The notes beneath the pieces are model-generated. The model was not told the origin of the DNA and did not search any database. It worked only from the letters and a program-made list of their open reading frames with translations. From the NCBI GenBank assembly GCA_001464215.1, contig LNEZ01000010.1, forward strand, positions 1 to 41,619: 41,619 nucleotides of DNA, in the 5' to 3' direction. Shown here piece after piece: positions 7,942 through 15,817 of this stretch. Position numbers and translations under genes: made by a program. The stretch's first letter is position 1. Every line of letters begins with the position of its first letter. The DNA is from Rhizobiales bacterium Ga0077548 (GTDB lineage: Bacteria; Pseudomonadota; Alphaproteobacteria; Rhizobiales; Xanthobacteraceae).

Positions 7942-8600
7942 AGCCAGTTGCAGCTGACTACGGGTACGATGTTGCCTGGAACGACGATCACTATGTAATT
8001 TCCTACAAGCGCGGGCAGTTCGGCGCGCCTTATATACTGCTTCTGATCATCCCTTGTTTCGCGCTTGCCATTGCCACGACAGTTGTCATCTCTAGATTGC
8101 CTCTGCTCGACCAGATTCCGTTTATCTTCATGTTTCTTTTCTTTGGCTTCGGCTTTCTGGCCGGCGCGATTTACTACCTCAACACCCTGCGCAAGCCACG
8201 AACCATAGCAATCTATAAAGACAGCGTGCTTTTGAATGGGCTTAACTACGAGCAGCAGCACATAAAAGACCTGTACGTTTCAGGACCCAACATCGCGCGT
8301 GCATCAGTCCAGTTAGATAATCGCGTTTCTACTGGTTCAATGCTTGGCGCGGCGGGTGTCTTTGGCGTTGCCGGAGTCGCCGCTTCCGGACTCGGAGCGC
8401 TCACGCAGGCAACCAACAATGTCGGTGCTCTTATCGGTGGCGCCGGAGTCGCAATTTCAAACAGTCAAAAGAAGAAGTCGGGCTGGTCAATTCATTTCGA
8501 CTACGGGCAGAAGCCCGTGCGCGTGGCTTATGGACTAAACGAGAAACAGGCAGCCGCTATGGCGCAAGACCTGTATCGACTAATCTTCGTAGAGTTTTGA
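7938..8600 (+). CDS. orphan two-helix membrane protein of unknown function
   Basis: I do not recognise a named family for this 220-residue protein. Two strong hydrophobic helices are visible at about residues 32-52 (YILLLIIPCFALAIATTVVI) and 62-82 (FIFMFLFFGFGFLAGAIYYL). A soluble segment follows, RKPRTIAIYKDSVLLNGLNY, whose pattern faintly recalls bacterial PH-like domains. A glycine/alanine-rich stretch (about residues 138-178: GAAGVFGVAGVAASGLGAL) resembles a glycine zipper. KKKSGWSIHF leads into a short C-terminal domain. The frame has a stop at 7905 and the first ATG is 7938, which overlaps the four-codon leader. By eye the gene and its flanks are clearly less GC-rich than the neighbours, and it lies just after tRNA-Asn, a common integration point, so horizontal acquisition is plausible. 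Confidence 0.7.
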   Translation: MKPVAADYGYDVAWNDDHYVISYKRGQFGAPYILLLIIPCFALAIATTVVISRLPLLDQIPFIFMFLFFGFGFLAGAIYYLNTLRKPRTIAIYKDSVLLNGLNYEQQHIKDLYVSGPNIARASVQLDNRVSTGSMLGAAGVFGVAGVAASGLGALTQATNNVGALIGGAGVAISNSQKKKSGWSIHFDYGQKPVRVAYGLNEKQAAAMAQDLYRLIFVEF

Positions 8601-8689
8601 TAAGCAGTCGTTTTAACACCCATGCAGCTCTGAAAATATAAAGTTTACAAGCCCGCATCCTGCCGAATGCTTTCCGGTTATTGTGATGC

Positions 8690-10105
8690 ATGAGCTCCCG
8701 CCCCGTCCTCGTCTGGCTCCGGAACGATCTTCGTCTCTCAGACAACCCTGCCCTTCATGCCGCAGCGAAAAGCGGCGCGCCGGTCATCGCGCTTTATATC
8801 CTCGAAGAAGCGAAAGGCTTGCGTCCGATGGGATCTGCCTGGCGCTGGTGGCTTGCAGGGTCGCTGCGTGCGCTTACTGAAAATCTTCGGGCGCGCGGCG
8901 TTTCGCTCGTGCTGCGCAAGGGCGACCCGCGGAAGATCATCGCGGAAATCGCGCGGGAAGCGCAGATTGGCGCGGCGTACTGGAACCGGCGCTACGTTGT
9001 TGCCGAGACGAAACTCGATACCGAAATTGAACAGCATCTTCTTGCGAACGACTGCACGGTCGAAACTTTCAATGCTTCATTGTTGAACGAGCCGTGGTCG
9101 ATCCAAAGCAAAGCGGGTGGGCCGATCCGCGTTTTCACGCCTTACTATAGAGCGAGTGAGGAACGCGGCAATCCGCGCGAAGTGACCGGCGATCTTCGCA
9201 AACTCATCGCTGCGAAAGCGCCGAATAGCGAAACGCTAGCAGACTGGAAGCTCGAGCCCACAAAACCCAATTGGGCGAAGGATATGAATGCGTCGTGGAC
9301 GCGCGGCGAAGGCGGCGCGAAAGAACGGCTCAAGGATTTTCTCGGCGACGCATTGAAAGGCTACGCTGAACATCGTGACCGCCCCGACATCGACGGCACC
9401 TCCCGCCTGTCGCCTTATCTCGCGCATGGGGAAATCAGCCCGCACCAAATCGTCCAAGCATCGCCTGCGCGTGGACGCGATGCGGATAAGTTTCACGCGG
9501 AGCTGGGCTGGCGCGAATTCTCGTACCATCTGCTGCATCACTATCCCGCGCTCTCGCGCGAGAACTTCCAGCGCCGCTTCGATGCGTTTCCGTGGCGCGA
9601 CGACAACAAGTCGCTCGCCCGCTGGCAACATGGCTTGACCGGCTACCCCATCGTCGATGCCGGGATGCGGCAACTCTGGCGCACGGGGTGGATGCATAAC
9701 CGCGTACGCATGGTCTGCGCTTCGTTTCTCATCAAGCATCTGTTGCTCAACTGGCGGCTCGGCGAAGCATGGTTCTGGGATACGCTGGTCGACGCCGACC
9801 CCGCGAACAATGCGGCGAGCTGGCAGTGGGTCGCGGGCTCCGGCGCGGATGCAGCGCCGTATTTCCGCGTGTTCAACCCGATCCTTCAGGGCGAGAAATT
9901 CGACGCGGAGGGGAGCTATGTGCGGAACTGGATTCCGGAGATTGCCGCCCTCCCCAACGATTACATCCATAAGCCGTGGACTGCCTCGCCGCTCGAACTC
10001 GCAGCGGCGGGTGTAGCGCTCGGCAAGACCTATCCCGCCCCAATTGTCGATCATCAGGAAGCGCGGGAGCGTGCGTTGCGCGCATTCCAGACCTTGAAGG
10101 GATAG
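8690..10105 (+). CDS. phr: deoxyribodipyrimidine photo-lyase (class I CPD photolyase)
   Basis: This enzyme splits cyclobutane pyrimidine dimers in DNA with blue light, using reduced FAD and an antenna pigment. The 471-residue protein is full length. The N-terminal Rossmann-like antenna domain (about residues 1-130) starts SSRPVLVWLRNDLRLSDNPA. The FAD domain shows GTSRLSPYLAHGEISPHQI, ELGWREFSYHLL, PIVDAGMRQLWRTGWMHNRV and DADPANNAASWQWVAGSGAD, with the tryptophans expected for the electron-transfer chain and the Asn near the flavin N5. PYFRVFNPILQGEKFD completes the signature. The ATG at 8690 has no obvious ribosome site. The gene starts a plus-strand series but is separated by 72 bases from cysteine synthase and probably has its own transcription. 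Confidence 0.95.
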   Translation: MSSRPVLVWLRNDLRLSDNPALHAAAKSGAPVIALYILEEAKGLRPMGSAWRWWLAGSLRALTENLRARGVSLVLRKGDPRKIIAEIAREAQIGAAYWNRRYVVAETKLDTEIEQHLLANDCTVETFNASLLNEPWSIQSKAGGPIRVFTPYYRASEERGNPREVTGDLRKLIAAKAPNSETLADWKLEPTKPNWAKDMNASWTRGEGGAKERLKDFLGDALKGYAEHRDRPDIDGTSRLSPYLAHGEISPHQIVQASPARGRDADKFHAELGWREFSYHLLHHYPALSRENFQRRFDAFPWRDDNKSLARWQHGLTGYPIVDAGMRQLWRTGWMHNRVRMVCASFLIKHLLLNWRLGEAWFWDTLVDADPANNAASWQWVAGSGADAAPYFRVFNPILQGEKFDAEGSYVRNWIPEIAALPNDYIHKPWTASPLELAAAGVALGKTYPAPIVDHQEARERALRAFQTLKG

Positions 10106-10177
10106 CGTTGCGTCGCTCCTGCAGCGCGGGTACGTTCAATTCAACTCAACCCACGAATTTTCTGTGAATTGCCCTTT

Positions 10178-11221
10178 ATGGATTTCCGCAAAGACATCGT
10201 CGATGCCGTCGGCAACACACCGCTGATCCAGCTATGGCGCGCCTCTCAGGCGACTGGCTGCAACATTCTCGGCAAGGCCGAATTCATGAATCCCGGTCAA
10301 TCCGTGAAGGATCGTCCGGCAAAGCAGATGATTTTGGAAGCGGAGAAACGCGGCGAGTTGAAGCCGGGTGGCATCGTGGTCGAGTCAACCGCGGGCAACA
10401 CCGGCATCGGCCTTGCGCTGGTTGCAAACTCTCGCGGCTACCGCACCATCATCGTGATCCCCGAAACGCAGAGTCAGGAAAAGAAAGATATGCTGCGGCT
10501 CTGCGGCGCTGAACTCGTCGAAGTGCCGGCGCTGCCCTACTCCAATCCGAACAACTATCAGCACGTCGGCAAGCGCCTCGCGGATGCGCTTCGCAAAACC
10601 GAGCCAAACGGCGTCATCTTCGCCGACCAGTGGAATAATCTCGATAACCGCCGCGCGCATTATCTGTCGACCGGTCCGGAAATCTGGACGCAGACCGAAG
10701 GCAAGGTAGATGCGTTCATCTGCTCGGTCGGCACCGGCGGCACAATCGCGGGCACTTCTTTGTTTCTTAAAGAGAAGAACAAGAACATCCTGATCGGTTG
10801 CGCCGATCCGCATGGCGCCGGAATGTACAACTACTTCAAGACCGGTAAGGCGGATCCGACCAAAGGCGACAGCGTCACCGAAGGCATCGGGCTCAACCGC
10901 GAAACGGTGATGATCAAAGACATCAAAGTCGACCGGCCGTATCTCATTCCCGACGACGAAGCGCTGCCTTGCGTGTTCGATCTTCTGGAACATGAAGGGC
11001 TGGTGCTTGGCGGTTCGTCGGGCATCAACATCGCGGGCGCGATCCGCATGGCCAAGGAAATGGGTCCCGGCCACACCATCGTGACCGTGCTTTGCGATTA
11101 CGGCACGCGCTACCAGACCAAAATTTTCAATCCAAAATTCCTACGCGACAAGAAGCTGCCGGTGCCGGATTTTCTGGAGCGCAAAATCGCGATCCCAGGC
11201 AAAGACAAACTCTTTGTTTGA
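10178..11221 (+). CDS. cysK: cysteine synthase A-type PLP enzyme
   Basis: This fold type II PLP enzyme most likely joins O-acetylserine and sulfide to make cysteine. The PLP lysine is in NPGQSVKDRPAK (about residue 44 from this start). The substrate loop is ESTAGNTGIGLAL, the phosphate cup is GTGGTIAGTS, and GGSSGIN near residue 285 contains the Ser that contacts the pyridine nitrogen. The protein (347 residues) is longer than E. coli CysK and has a basic C-terminal tail. The open frame reaches a TTG at 10169, but ATG at 10178 gives the natural N-terminus MDFRKDIVDAVGNTPLIQL. Cystathionine beta-synthase activity is an alternative. Downstream sulfurtransferase and persulfide-oxidising enzymes support a sulfur role. 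Confidence 0.88.
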   Translation: MDFRKDIVDAVGNTPLIQLWRASQATGCNILGKAEFMNPGQSVKDRPAKQMILEAEKRGELKPGGIVVESTAGNTGIGLALVANSRGYRTIIVIPETQSQEKKDMLRLCGAELVEVPALPYSNPNNYQHVGKRLADALRKTEPNGVIFADQWNNLDNRRAHYLSTGPEIWTQTEGKVDAFICSVGTGGTIAGTSLFLKEKNKNILIGCADPHGAGMYNYFKTGKADPTKGDSVTEGIGLNRETVMIKDIKVDRPYLIPDDEALPCVFDLLEHEGLVLGGSSGINIAGAIRMAKEMGPGHTIVTVLCDYGTRYQTKIFNPKFLRDKKLPVPDFLERKIAIPGKDKLFV

Positions 11222-11222
11222 T

Positions 11223-11250
11223 GCGCGGTTGACGCATCCGCGCGCTTATT
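11223..11250 (+). terminator. weak terminator-like hairpin after cysK
   Basis: GCGCGG (11223-11228) can pair with CCGCGC (11238-11243) across a 9-base loop, followed by GCTTATTCTT. An alternative stem GATGCG/CGCATC uses 11220-11225 and 11233-11238. The tail is only moderately T-rich. Confidence 0.3.
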
Positions 11251-11278
11251 CTTAGGTGACTTGTTCTTAGGTAACTTT
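11249..11278. repeat. tandem 15-bp direct repeat upstream of the hutX-like gene
   Basis: TTCTTAGGTGACTTG (11249-11263) is followed directly by TTCTTAGGTAACTTT (11264-11278), with two mismatches. It ends 56 bases before the ATG of the HutX-like gene, a distance that fits a regulatory site or a promoter-proximal slippage product. Confidence 0.75.
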
Positions 11279-11334
11279 GCCAGCCAGCGGCACGGCCGCG
11301 AGCGAGCCATTCAGCACACATCACGAGGCTCATC

Positions 11335-11847
11335 ATGCTCGACACCGCGAAACTCACCGAACTCAAGCGCAAAATCGCCGAGAACCCCAGCGTCGTGATC
11401 GAATTCGCGGCGAAGGAGCATGGCGTGACCTGCCAGACGATCCTCGAAGCGTTGCCGGACGAGATGCGCAAATTCGCACCCGGCGACAAGTTCATCGAGA
11501 CCATGGACGATATCTCGACCTGGGGTGACATGACCACGATCATCAATACCGATGACGGCATTTTCGAAATCGGCGGCGCGATGCCGAAGGGTACGCTCGG
11601 CCACGGGTATTTTAATCTCGGCGGCTCCGCGGGACTGCACGGGCATCTAAAACATGACCGTTGCGGCGCAGTCGCCTTTGTCGAGCGCGAGTTCAATAAT
11701 AAGAAATCCGCCTTCGTCTCCTTCGTGAATGTCGACGGCGGCATCATGTTCAAGGTCTTCGTCGGCCGCGACGAAAAACGCGAACTGAAAGAAGACCAAC
11801 TCACGAAATTCCGCGTGCTGCGCGACAAATTGTGCGGAGCATCGTGA
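11335..11847 (+). CDS. hutX: HutX/HuvX-type cytosolic heme-utilization protein
   Basis: Family members bind heme in the cytosol and pass it to a storage or degrading partner. The 170-residue product matches the HutX/HuvX layout. An N-terminal helical part (IAENPSVVIEFAAKEHGVT, then ILEALPDEM) is followed by the core ISTWGDMTTIINTDDGIFEI, MPKGTLGHGYFNL, GLHGHLKHDRCGAVAFVE, and VNVDGGIMFKVFVGRDEKRE. The histidines and Tyr in GHGYFNL and GLHGHL are candidate heme contacts. GAGG lies 7 bases before the ATG at 11335. No heme receptor, TonB or ABC heme importer is near; instead the gene sits between cysteine synthase and a sulfurtransferase, which is unusual for this family as I know it. Confidence 0.85.
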   Translation: MLDTAKLTELKRKIAENPSVVIEFAAKEHGVTCQTILEALPDEMRKFAPGDKFIETMDDISTWGDMTTIINTDDGIFEIGGAMPKGTLGHGYFNLGGSAGLHGHLKHDRCGAVAFVEREFNNKKSAFVSFVNVDGGIMFKVFVGRDEKRELKEDQLTKFRVLRDKLCGAS

Positions 11848-11884
11848 GCCGGTTGCGCTTCGCGCGCGGCTAGCCGAAAGTCGG

Positions 11885-11905
11885 CGGGTTCGTCACCGGA
11901 ACCCG
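11885..11905 (+). promoter_or_regulatory. hairpin over the sseA ribosome-binding region
   Basis: CGGGTTC (11885-11891) and GAACCCG (11899-11905) form a 7-bp stem around a 7-base loop, ending three bases before the sseA ATG. The only purine-rich candidate ribosome site, GGAA (11898-11901), is inside the stem, so the fold should limit translation initiation. Confidence 0.4.
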
Positions 11906-11908
11906 TCG

Positions 11909-12766
11909 ATGTCCGCATCCGATACATTCGTCACGCCTGAATGGCTTGAGGCCGAGCGCGAGAAGCCCGACCTCGTCGTCGTCGATGCCTCGTGGTATTT
12001 GCCCGCGATGAAACGTGACGGCCGCGCGGAATATCACGCGGCACACATACCCGGCGCTGTCTATTTCGATATCGACGAAGTAAAGGACATCAACTCCACG
12101 CTTCCCCATATGCTGCCGCCGCCGGAAGTGTTTTCGCTGCACATGGCACGGCTCGGGATTTCCGACGGGCAGCGGATCGTGGTCTATGACGGCGCGGGAT
12201 TGTTCTCAGCGCCCCGCGTCTGGTTGACGTTCAAGATTTTCGGCGCGAAGAATGTCCATATTCTCGAAGGCGGACTTCCCGCATGGCGCGCGAAGAATTT
12301 TCCGGTTGAGAGCGGTTCCGTCACGCGCGAACCCGGCCGCTTCAAGCCCAGACTCGATAAAGACGCCGTCGCCAATCTTGAACGCGTCGATAAGGCGTTG
12401 AAGAACGGCACGGCGCAAGTCGTAGATGCACGACCGGCGGGACGCTTCCGCGGAGAAGACCCCGAGCCGCGCGCAGGCATTCAATCGGGGCACATTCCCG
12501 GCAGCATCAACGTCCCGTCGAGCGCCGTCGTGAAGGACGGAAAACTTGCCTCTCCTTCGGAGATCAAGAAAGCATTCGACGACGCAGGTCTCGACCCGGA
12601 TCAGCCGATCATCGCAAGCTGCGGCTCGGGCGTTTCGGCCGTGATACTCTGGCTCGCATTGGAGGCGATCGGCAAAAAGCCGGCTGCGCTCTATGACGGC
12701 TCATGGTCGGAATGGGCTGCCAATCCTAATATGCCGAAAGCTACCGGCCCTGCGAAGAAGCGTTGA
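11909..12766 (+). CDS. sseA: 3-mercaptopyruvate sulfurtransferase
   Basis: This enzyme transfers sulfur from 3-mercaptopyruvate (or thiosulfate in rhodaneses) to a thiol acceptor through a cysteine persulfide. The 285-residue protein has two rhodanese domains. The inactive N-terminal one covers roughly residues 5-130 (LVVVDASWYLPAMKRD, GAGLFSAPRVW). The catalytic one covers residues 155-275 with C238 in IIASCGSGVSA. The CGSGV[ST] loop is typical of mercaptopyruvate rather than thiosulfate enzymes, which usually have CRKGV. The domain entry AEYHAAHIPGA and the later IQSGHIPGSINVPSS are the paired CH2 motifs. It is followed with 8 bases between its stop and the next ATG by the MBL hydrolase, so the two are almost certainly cotranscribed. 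Confidence 0.92.
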   Translation: MSASDTFVTPEWLEAEREKPDLVVVDASWYLPAMKRDGRAEYHAAHIPGAVYFDIDEVKDINSTLPHMLPPPEVFSLHMARLGISDGQRIVVYDGAGLFSAPRVWLTFKIFGAKNVHILEGGLPAWRAKNFPVESGSVTREPGRFKPRLDKDAVANLERVDKALKNGTAQVVDARPAGRFRGEDPEPRAGIQSGHIPGSINVPSSAVVKDGKLASPSEIKKAFDDAGLDPDQPIIASCGSGVSAVILWLALEAIGKKPAALYDGSWSEWAANPNMPKATGPAKKR

Positions 12767-12774
12767 AAAAAACG

Positions 12775-13638
12775 ATGCCCGGCAAACCTGTCGTCACCGG
12801 ATTTTTTCACGAGCCGACCTTCTCCATCGTTTATCTCGTCGAAGACCCGGCGACGAAGGCGGCCGCGATCATCGATCCCGTGCTCGATTACGACGAGAAG
12901 TCCGGGCGCGTATCCCACGAATCCGCCGAAGCCCTACTAAGTGAGATCGCCAGACGTGGGCTGAAAGTCGAATGGATTCTCGACACGCATCCGCACGCAG
13001 ACCATTTTTCCGCTGCGGTCTATCTGAAGGAAAAGCTCGGCGCCCCCACCGCAATCGGCGAGCGGATCACGGAAGTGCAGAAGCTCTGGAAGGATATCTA
13101 CAACCTTCCCGATTTCCCCGCCGATGGTTCGCAATGGGACAAATTGTTTGCCGACGGCGAAACTTTCAAAATCGGCTCGCTGGAAACACGGGTCATGCAT
13201 TCGCCGGGACATACGCTTTGCTCGATTACCTATGTCGCGGGTGACGCCGCATTCGTTCACGACACGCTGTTTCAGCCCGATTACGGCAGTGCGCGTTGCG
13301 ACTTTCCCGGCGGCAGCGCGGCGCGGCTTTACGATTCGATCAAGCAAATTCTGGCGCTTCCCGGCGAGACGCGCCTTTTCACGGGCCACGACTATATGCC
13401 CGATGGCCGCCCTCCGCAGTGGGAGTCGACCGTCGCCGAGCAAAAGAAATCGAACAAGCACTTTGGCAGCAATCCGACACGCGATGAATATGTGAAGGTT
13501 CGCGAAGCGCGCGATAAGACATTGCCAATGCCGAAACTAATCCTGCACGCCTTGCAGGTGAACATACGCGGCGGACGTCTGCCGTCCCCGGAAGATAACG
13601 GCCGCGTCTACCTGAAACTTCCGATCTGCGCGCTGTAA
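12775..13638 (+). CDS. MBL-fold hydrolase, persulfide dioxygenase-like
   Basis: This metallo-beta-lactamase fold protein resembles the bacterial ETHE1/Blh group, which oxidises glutathione persulfide to sulfite. The metal motif is ILDTHPHADH (HxHxDH). Further ligands appear in VMHSPGHTLCS, FVHDTLF and LFTGHDY. The segment LFQPDYGSARCDFPGGSA is characteristic of this group and differs from true glyoxalase II. A TTG at 12763 would add four residues and overlap the sseA stop as TTGA; I prefer the ATG at 12775, though neither has a strong ribosome site. Pairing with sulfurtransferase makes persulfide removal likely: sseA would generate or consume persulfide and this enzyme would burn it off. The stop lies one base from the convergent aapP stop. 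Confidence 0.85.
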   Translation: MPGKPVVTGFFHEPTFSIVYLVEDPATKAAAIIDPVLDYDEKSGRVSHESAEALLSEIARRGLKVEWILDTHPHADHFSAAVYLKEKLGAPTAIGERITEVQKLWKDIYNLPDFPADGSQWDKLFADGETFKIGSLETRVMHSPGHTLCSITYVAGDAAFVHDTLFQPDYGSARCDFPGGSAARLYDSIKQILALPGETRLFTGHDYMPDGRPPQWESTVAEQKKSNKHFGSNPTRDEYVKVREARDKTLPMPKLILHALQVNIRGGRLPSPEDNGRVYLKLPICAL

Positions 13639-13639
13639 T

Positions 13640-14398
13640 CTACGGAAGAATTTGCGAAAGGAAGCGCTTGGTGCGCTCGTGGCGCGGATTGGAAAAAAAT
13701 TCTTCCGGCCGGTTCGCTTCGATGATCTGACCTTCGTCCATGAAGATGATGCGGTCCGCGACCTGACGCGCAAAACCCATTTCATGCGTCACGATCAGCA
13801 TGGTCATGCCGTCGTCGGCGAGGCTACGGATTGTGTCCAACACTTCCTTGATCATTTCCGGATCGAGCGCCGAAGTAGGCTCGTCGAACAGCATGATCTT
13901 CGGATTCATGCAGAGCGCGCGGGCGATCGCGACGCGTTGTTGCTGGCCGCCGGAAAGCTGCGCCGGATATTTGTTCGCCTGCTCCGGAATCCGCACCCGC
14001 GTCAGAAACTTCATCGCGACTTCTTCGGCTTCCGCCTTCGGTCGCCCACGCACCCAGATTTGCGCCAAGGTGCAATTTTCCAGCACGCTAAGGTGCGGAA
14101 ACAGATTGAACTGCTGAAACACCATGCCGGCATCCGCCCGCACCGCATCGATGCTACGCAGATCCGAGGTGAGTTCGATGCCGTCGACGACGATACGGCC
14201 GGACTGATGTTCCTCAAGCCGGTTGATGCAACGGATCAATGTGGACTTGCCGGAACCGGACGGCCCGCAGATGACAATGCGCTCTTTCCGCGCGACCGTG
14301 AGATCGATGTCGCGCAAAACATGGAACGCGCCGAACCATTTATTGACGCCAGTCATTTCGACGGCGACTACATCTGACGACATCGCAGGATCAGTCAT
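13640..14398 (-). CDS. aapP: general L-amino acid ABC transporter, ATP-binding subunit
   Basis: This is the ATPase of the Aap system, which imports many L-amino acids. The 252 residues contain Walker [10 protein letters not shown] (about 44-52), the Q-loop [13 protein letters not shown], signature LSGGQQQR, Walker [13 protein letters not shown] and the H-loop IVTHEMGFA, all in the order seen in polar amino-acid ATPases. The start overlaps the aapM stop as ATGA, indicating coupled translation. It is the last gene of aapJQMP and converges on the persulfide-dioxygenase-like gene with one base between stops. The nearly identical GlnQ/GltL families are the alternatives, but the four-gene order fixes Aap. 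Confidence 0.94.
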   Translation of the reverse strand: MTDPAMSSDVVAVEMTGVNKWFGAFHVLRDIDLTVARKERIVICGPSGSGKSTLIRCINRLEEHQSGRIVVDGIELTSDLRSIDAVRADAGMVFQQFNLFPHLSVLENCTLAQIWVRGRPKAEAEEVAMKFLTRVRIPEQANKYPAQLSGGQQQRVAIARALCMNPKIMLFDEPTSALDPEMIKEVLDTIRSLADDGMTMLIVTHEMGFARQVADRIIFMDEGQIIEANRPEEFFSNPRHERTKRFLSQILP

Positions 14399-15816
14399 CG
14401 CATTGCTCCTTCGACCCGTAACGCGTTACTCCCGGCACGGTGCTCCAGAAACAGCGAGTAGCGCGACATTGCAAAACAGAACACGAAATAGATCATCCCC
14501 GCGAACGCAAAGCCGGTGTAGAGCGTGGTCGGCGATGACCAGTTCGGATCGGAAAACGCCGAGCGCACTTGACCCAAAAGATCGAGGATCGCGACGATCT
14601 GCACGAGCGTCGTATCCTTGAACAGGCCGATGAAATTATTGACGATGCCTGGAATCACGTGCGTCAGGGCCTGCGGCAACACGATAAGCCCCATGGTTTT
14701 CCAGTAGCCTAACCCGAGTGCTGCAGCACTTTCATATTGATGTTTCGGCACTGCTGCGAGACCGCCGCGCACGACTTCAGCCATGTAGGCACCCGAGAAC
14801 AGCGCGACGCCGATCAGCGCCCGCACAAGCCGCTCGATACTCGCGCCGCCCGGCAGAAACAGCGGCAGCATATAGGTCGCGAAGAACAGCACCGTAATCA
14901 GCGGCACGCCGCGCCAGAATTCGATGAAGACGATACTGGTCCAGCGTACGAGCCGCATCTGCGAGCGGCGGCCGAGCGCTAACAGAACGCCGATCGGAAG
15001 TGCCGCGACTATACCCGTGATTGCGACGACCAGCGTGACCAGCAATCCGCCCCACTCGCGCGTCTCGACCCAGCGCAGACCGAAATCAGCATCGACCGGC
15101 GCGATAATCAGCGCGAGCGATACGAATACGATCGCCATCGCCTTTAACGAAGTCACGAAGCGCGTGCCGAACAGCCGGGCGATTATCGCTACCGCCCCCG
15201 TCAGCAATATCGCTGAGGCGATGAAGTCTATCCAGAATGTGCCACGGAACCCGCCTCTGCTGCCAAGTTCGACATGACCGGAAACTCCGATGAAGCGCGC
15301 GATTGCACTAAGATCGATGAACTCCGGTATTCGAACGAAACGTCCGAGCAAGAAGCGCTGCGGGTCGAGATTGCCGCCGGTGAGGAGCACAAAGCCCGCA
15401 ACCGGATAGATTCCGAAAAACAGAAATGCGTTGAACCGCTTGAAGGGCGCGGACGGGATAAGCAGCGGGATCAGCAGCAACGCACCGACGAAGAAGACGA
15501 GGTTCGGGCGCCAGAGTTCTTCGTAAGGATAGAAGCCATAGACAAACTGATTGAGCTTCGCCGCGACGAACGGCCAGCAGGCGCCGGCAGCGTTCAGACA
15601 AGCATCGCGATCCTTTCCGGTCCAGATCGCATCGAACACAAGAAAGCGGAACAGAGGCATCGCGACCAGAACGAACGCCGCAAAGCCGATGATTGTCATT
15701 GCAATATCGGCAGGCGTCGCGAAGAGACGACGTGCGAACCAGCCCCACAGTCCTGTCGCCGCAAACGGCGCAGCGCGTGGCGGCAGCGTTTCCATGCGCA
15801 CGAAGGCAGCGCTCAT
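14395..15816 (-). CDS. aapM: general L-amino acid ABC transporter, permease AapM
   Basis: This is an inner-membrane permease that pairs with AapQ. The C-terminal half is a standard HisM-type permease domain: [40 protein letters not shown], then the EAA loop region [23 protein letters not shown]. The N-terminal half carries extra membrane segments. At 473 residues it is longer than the roughly 384 I recall for Rhizobium AapM; the extra length lies between [20 protein letters not shown] and the permease domain and includes an additional hydrophobic block ([20 protein letters not shown] region). GGGAG sits inside the last codons of aapQ, 7 bases before the ATG, and the two genes overlap or abut. 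Confidence 0.9.
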   Translation of the reverse strand: MSAAFVRMETLPPRAAPFAATGLWGWFARRLFATPADIAMTIIGFAAFVLVAMPLFRFLVFDAIWTGKDRDACLNAAGACWPFVAAKLNQFVYGFYPYEELWRPNLVFFVGALLLIPLLIPSAPFKRFNAFLFFGIYPVAGFVLLTGGNLDPQRFLLGRFVRIPEFIDLSAIARFIGVSGHVELGSRGGFRGTFWIDFIASAILLTGAVAIIARLFGTRFVTSLKAMAIVFVSLALIIAPVDADFGLRWVETREWGGLLVTLVVAITGIVAALPIGVLLALGRRSQMRLVRWTSIVFIEFWRGVPLITVLFFATYMLPLFLPGGASIERLVRALIGVALFSGAYMAEVVRGGLAAVPKHQYESAAALGLGYWKTMGLIVLPQALTHVIPGIVNNFIGLFKDTTLVQIVAILDLLGQVRSAFSDPNWSSPTTLYTGFAFAGMIYFVFCFAMSRYSLFLEHRAGSNALRVEGAMR

Positions 15817-15817
15817 C

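Noticed and set aside
9236-10054. 272-codon minus-strand frame opposite the photolyase
   Set aside because: Photolyase motifs on the plus strand are unmistakable; the opposite frame is a shadow.
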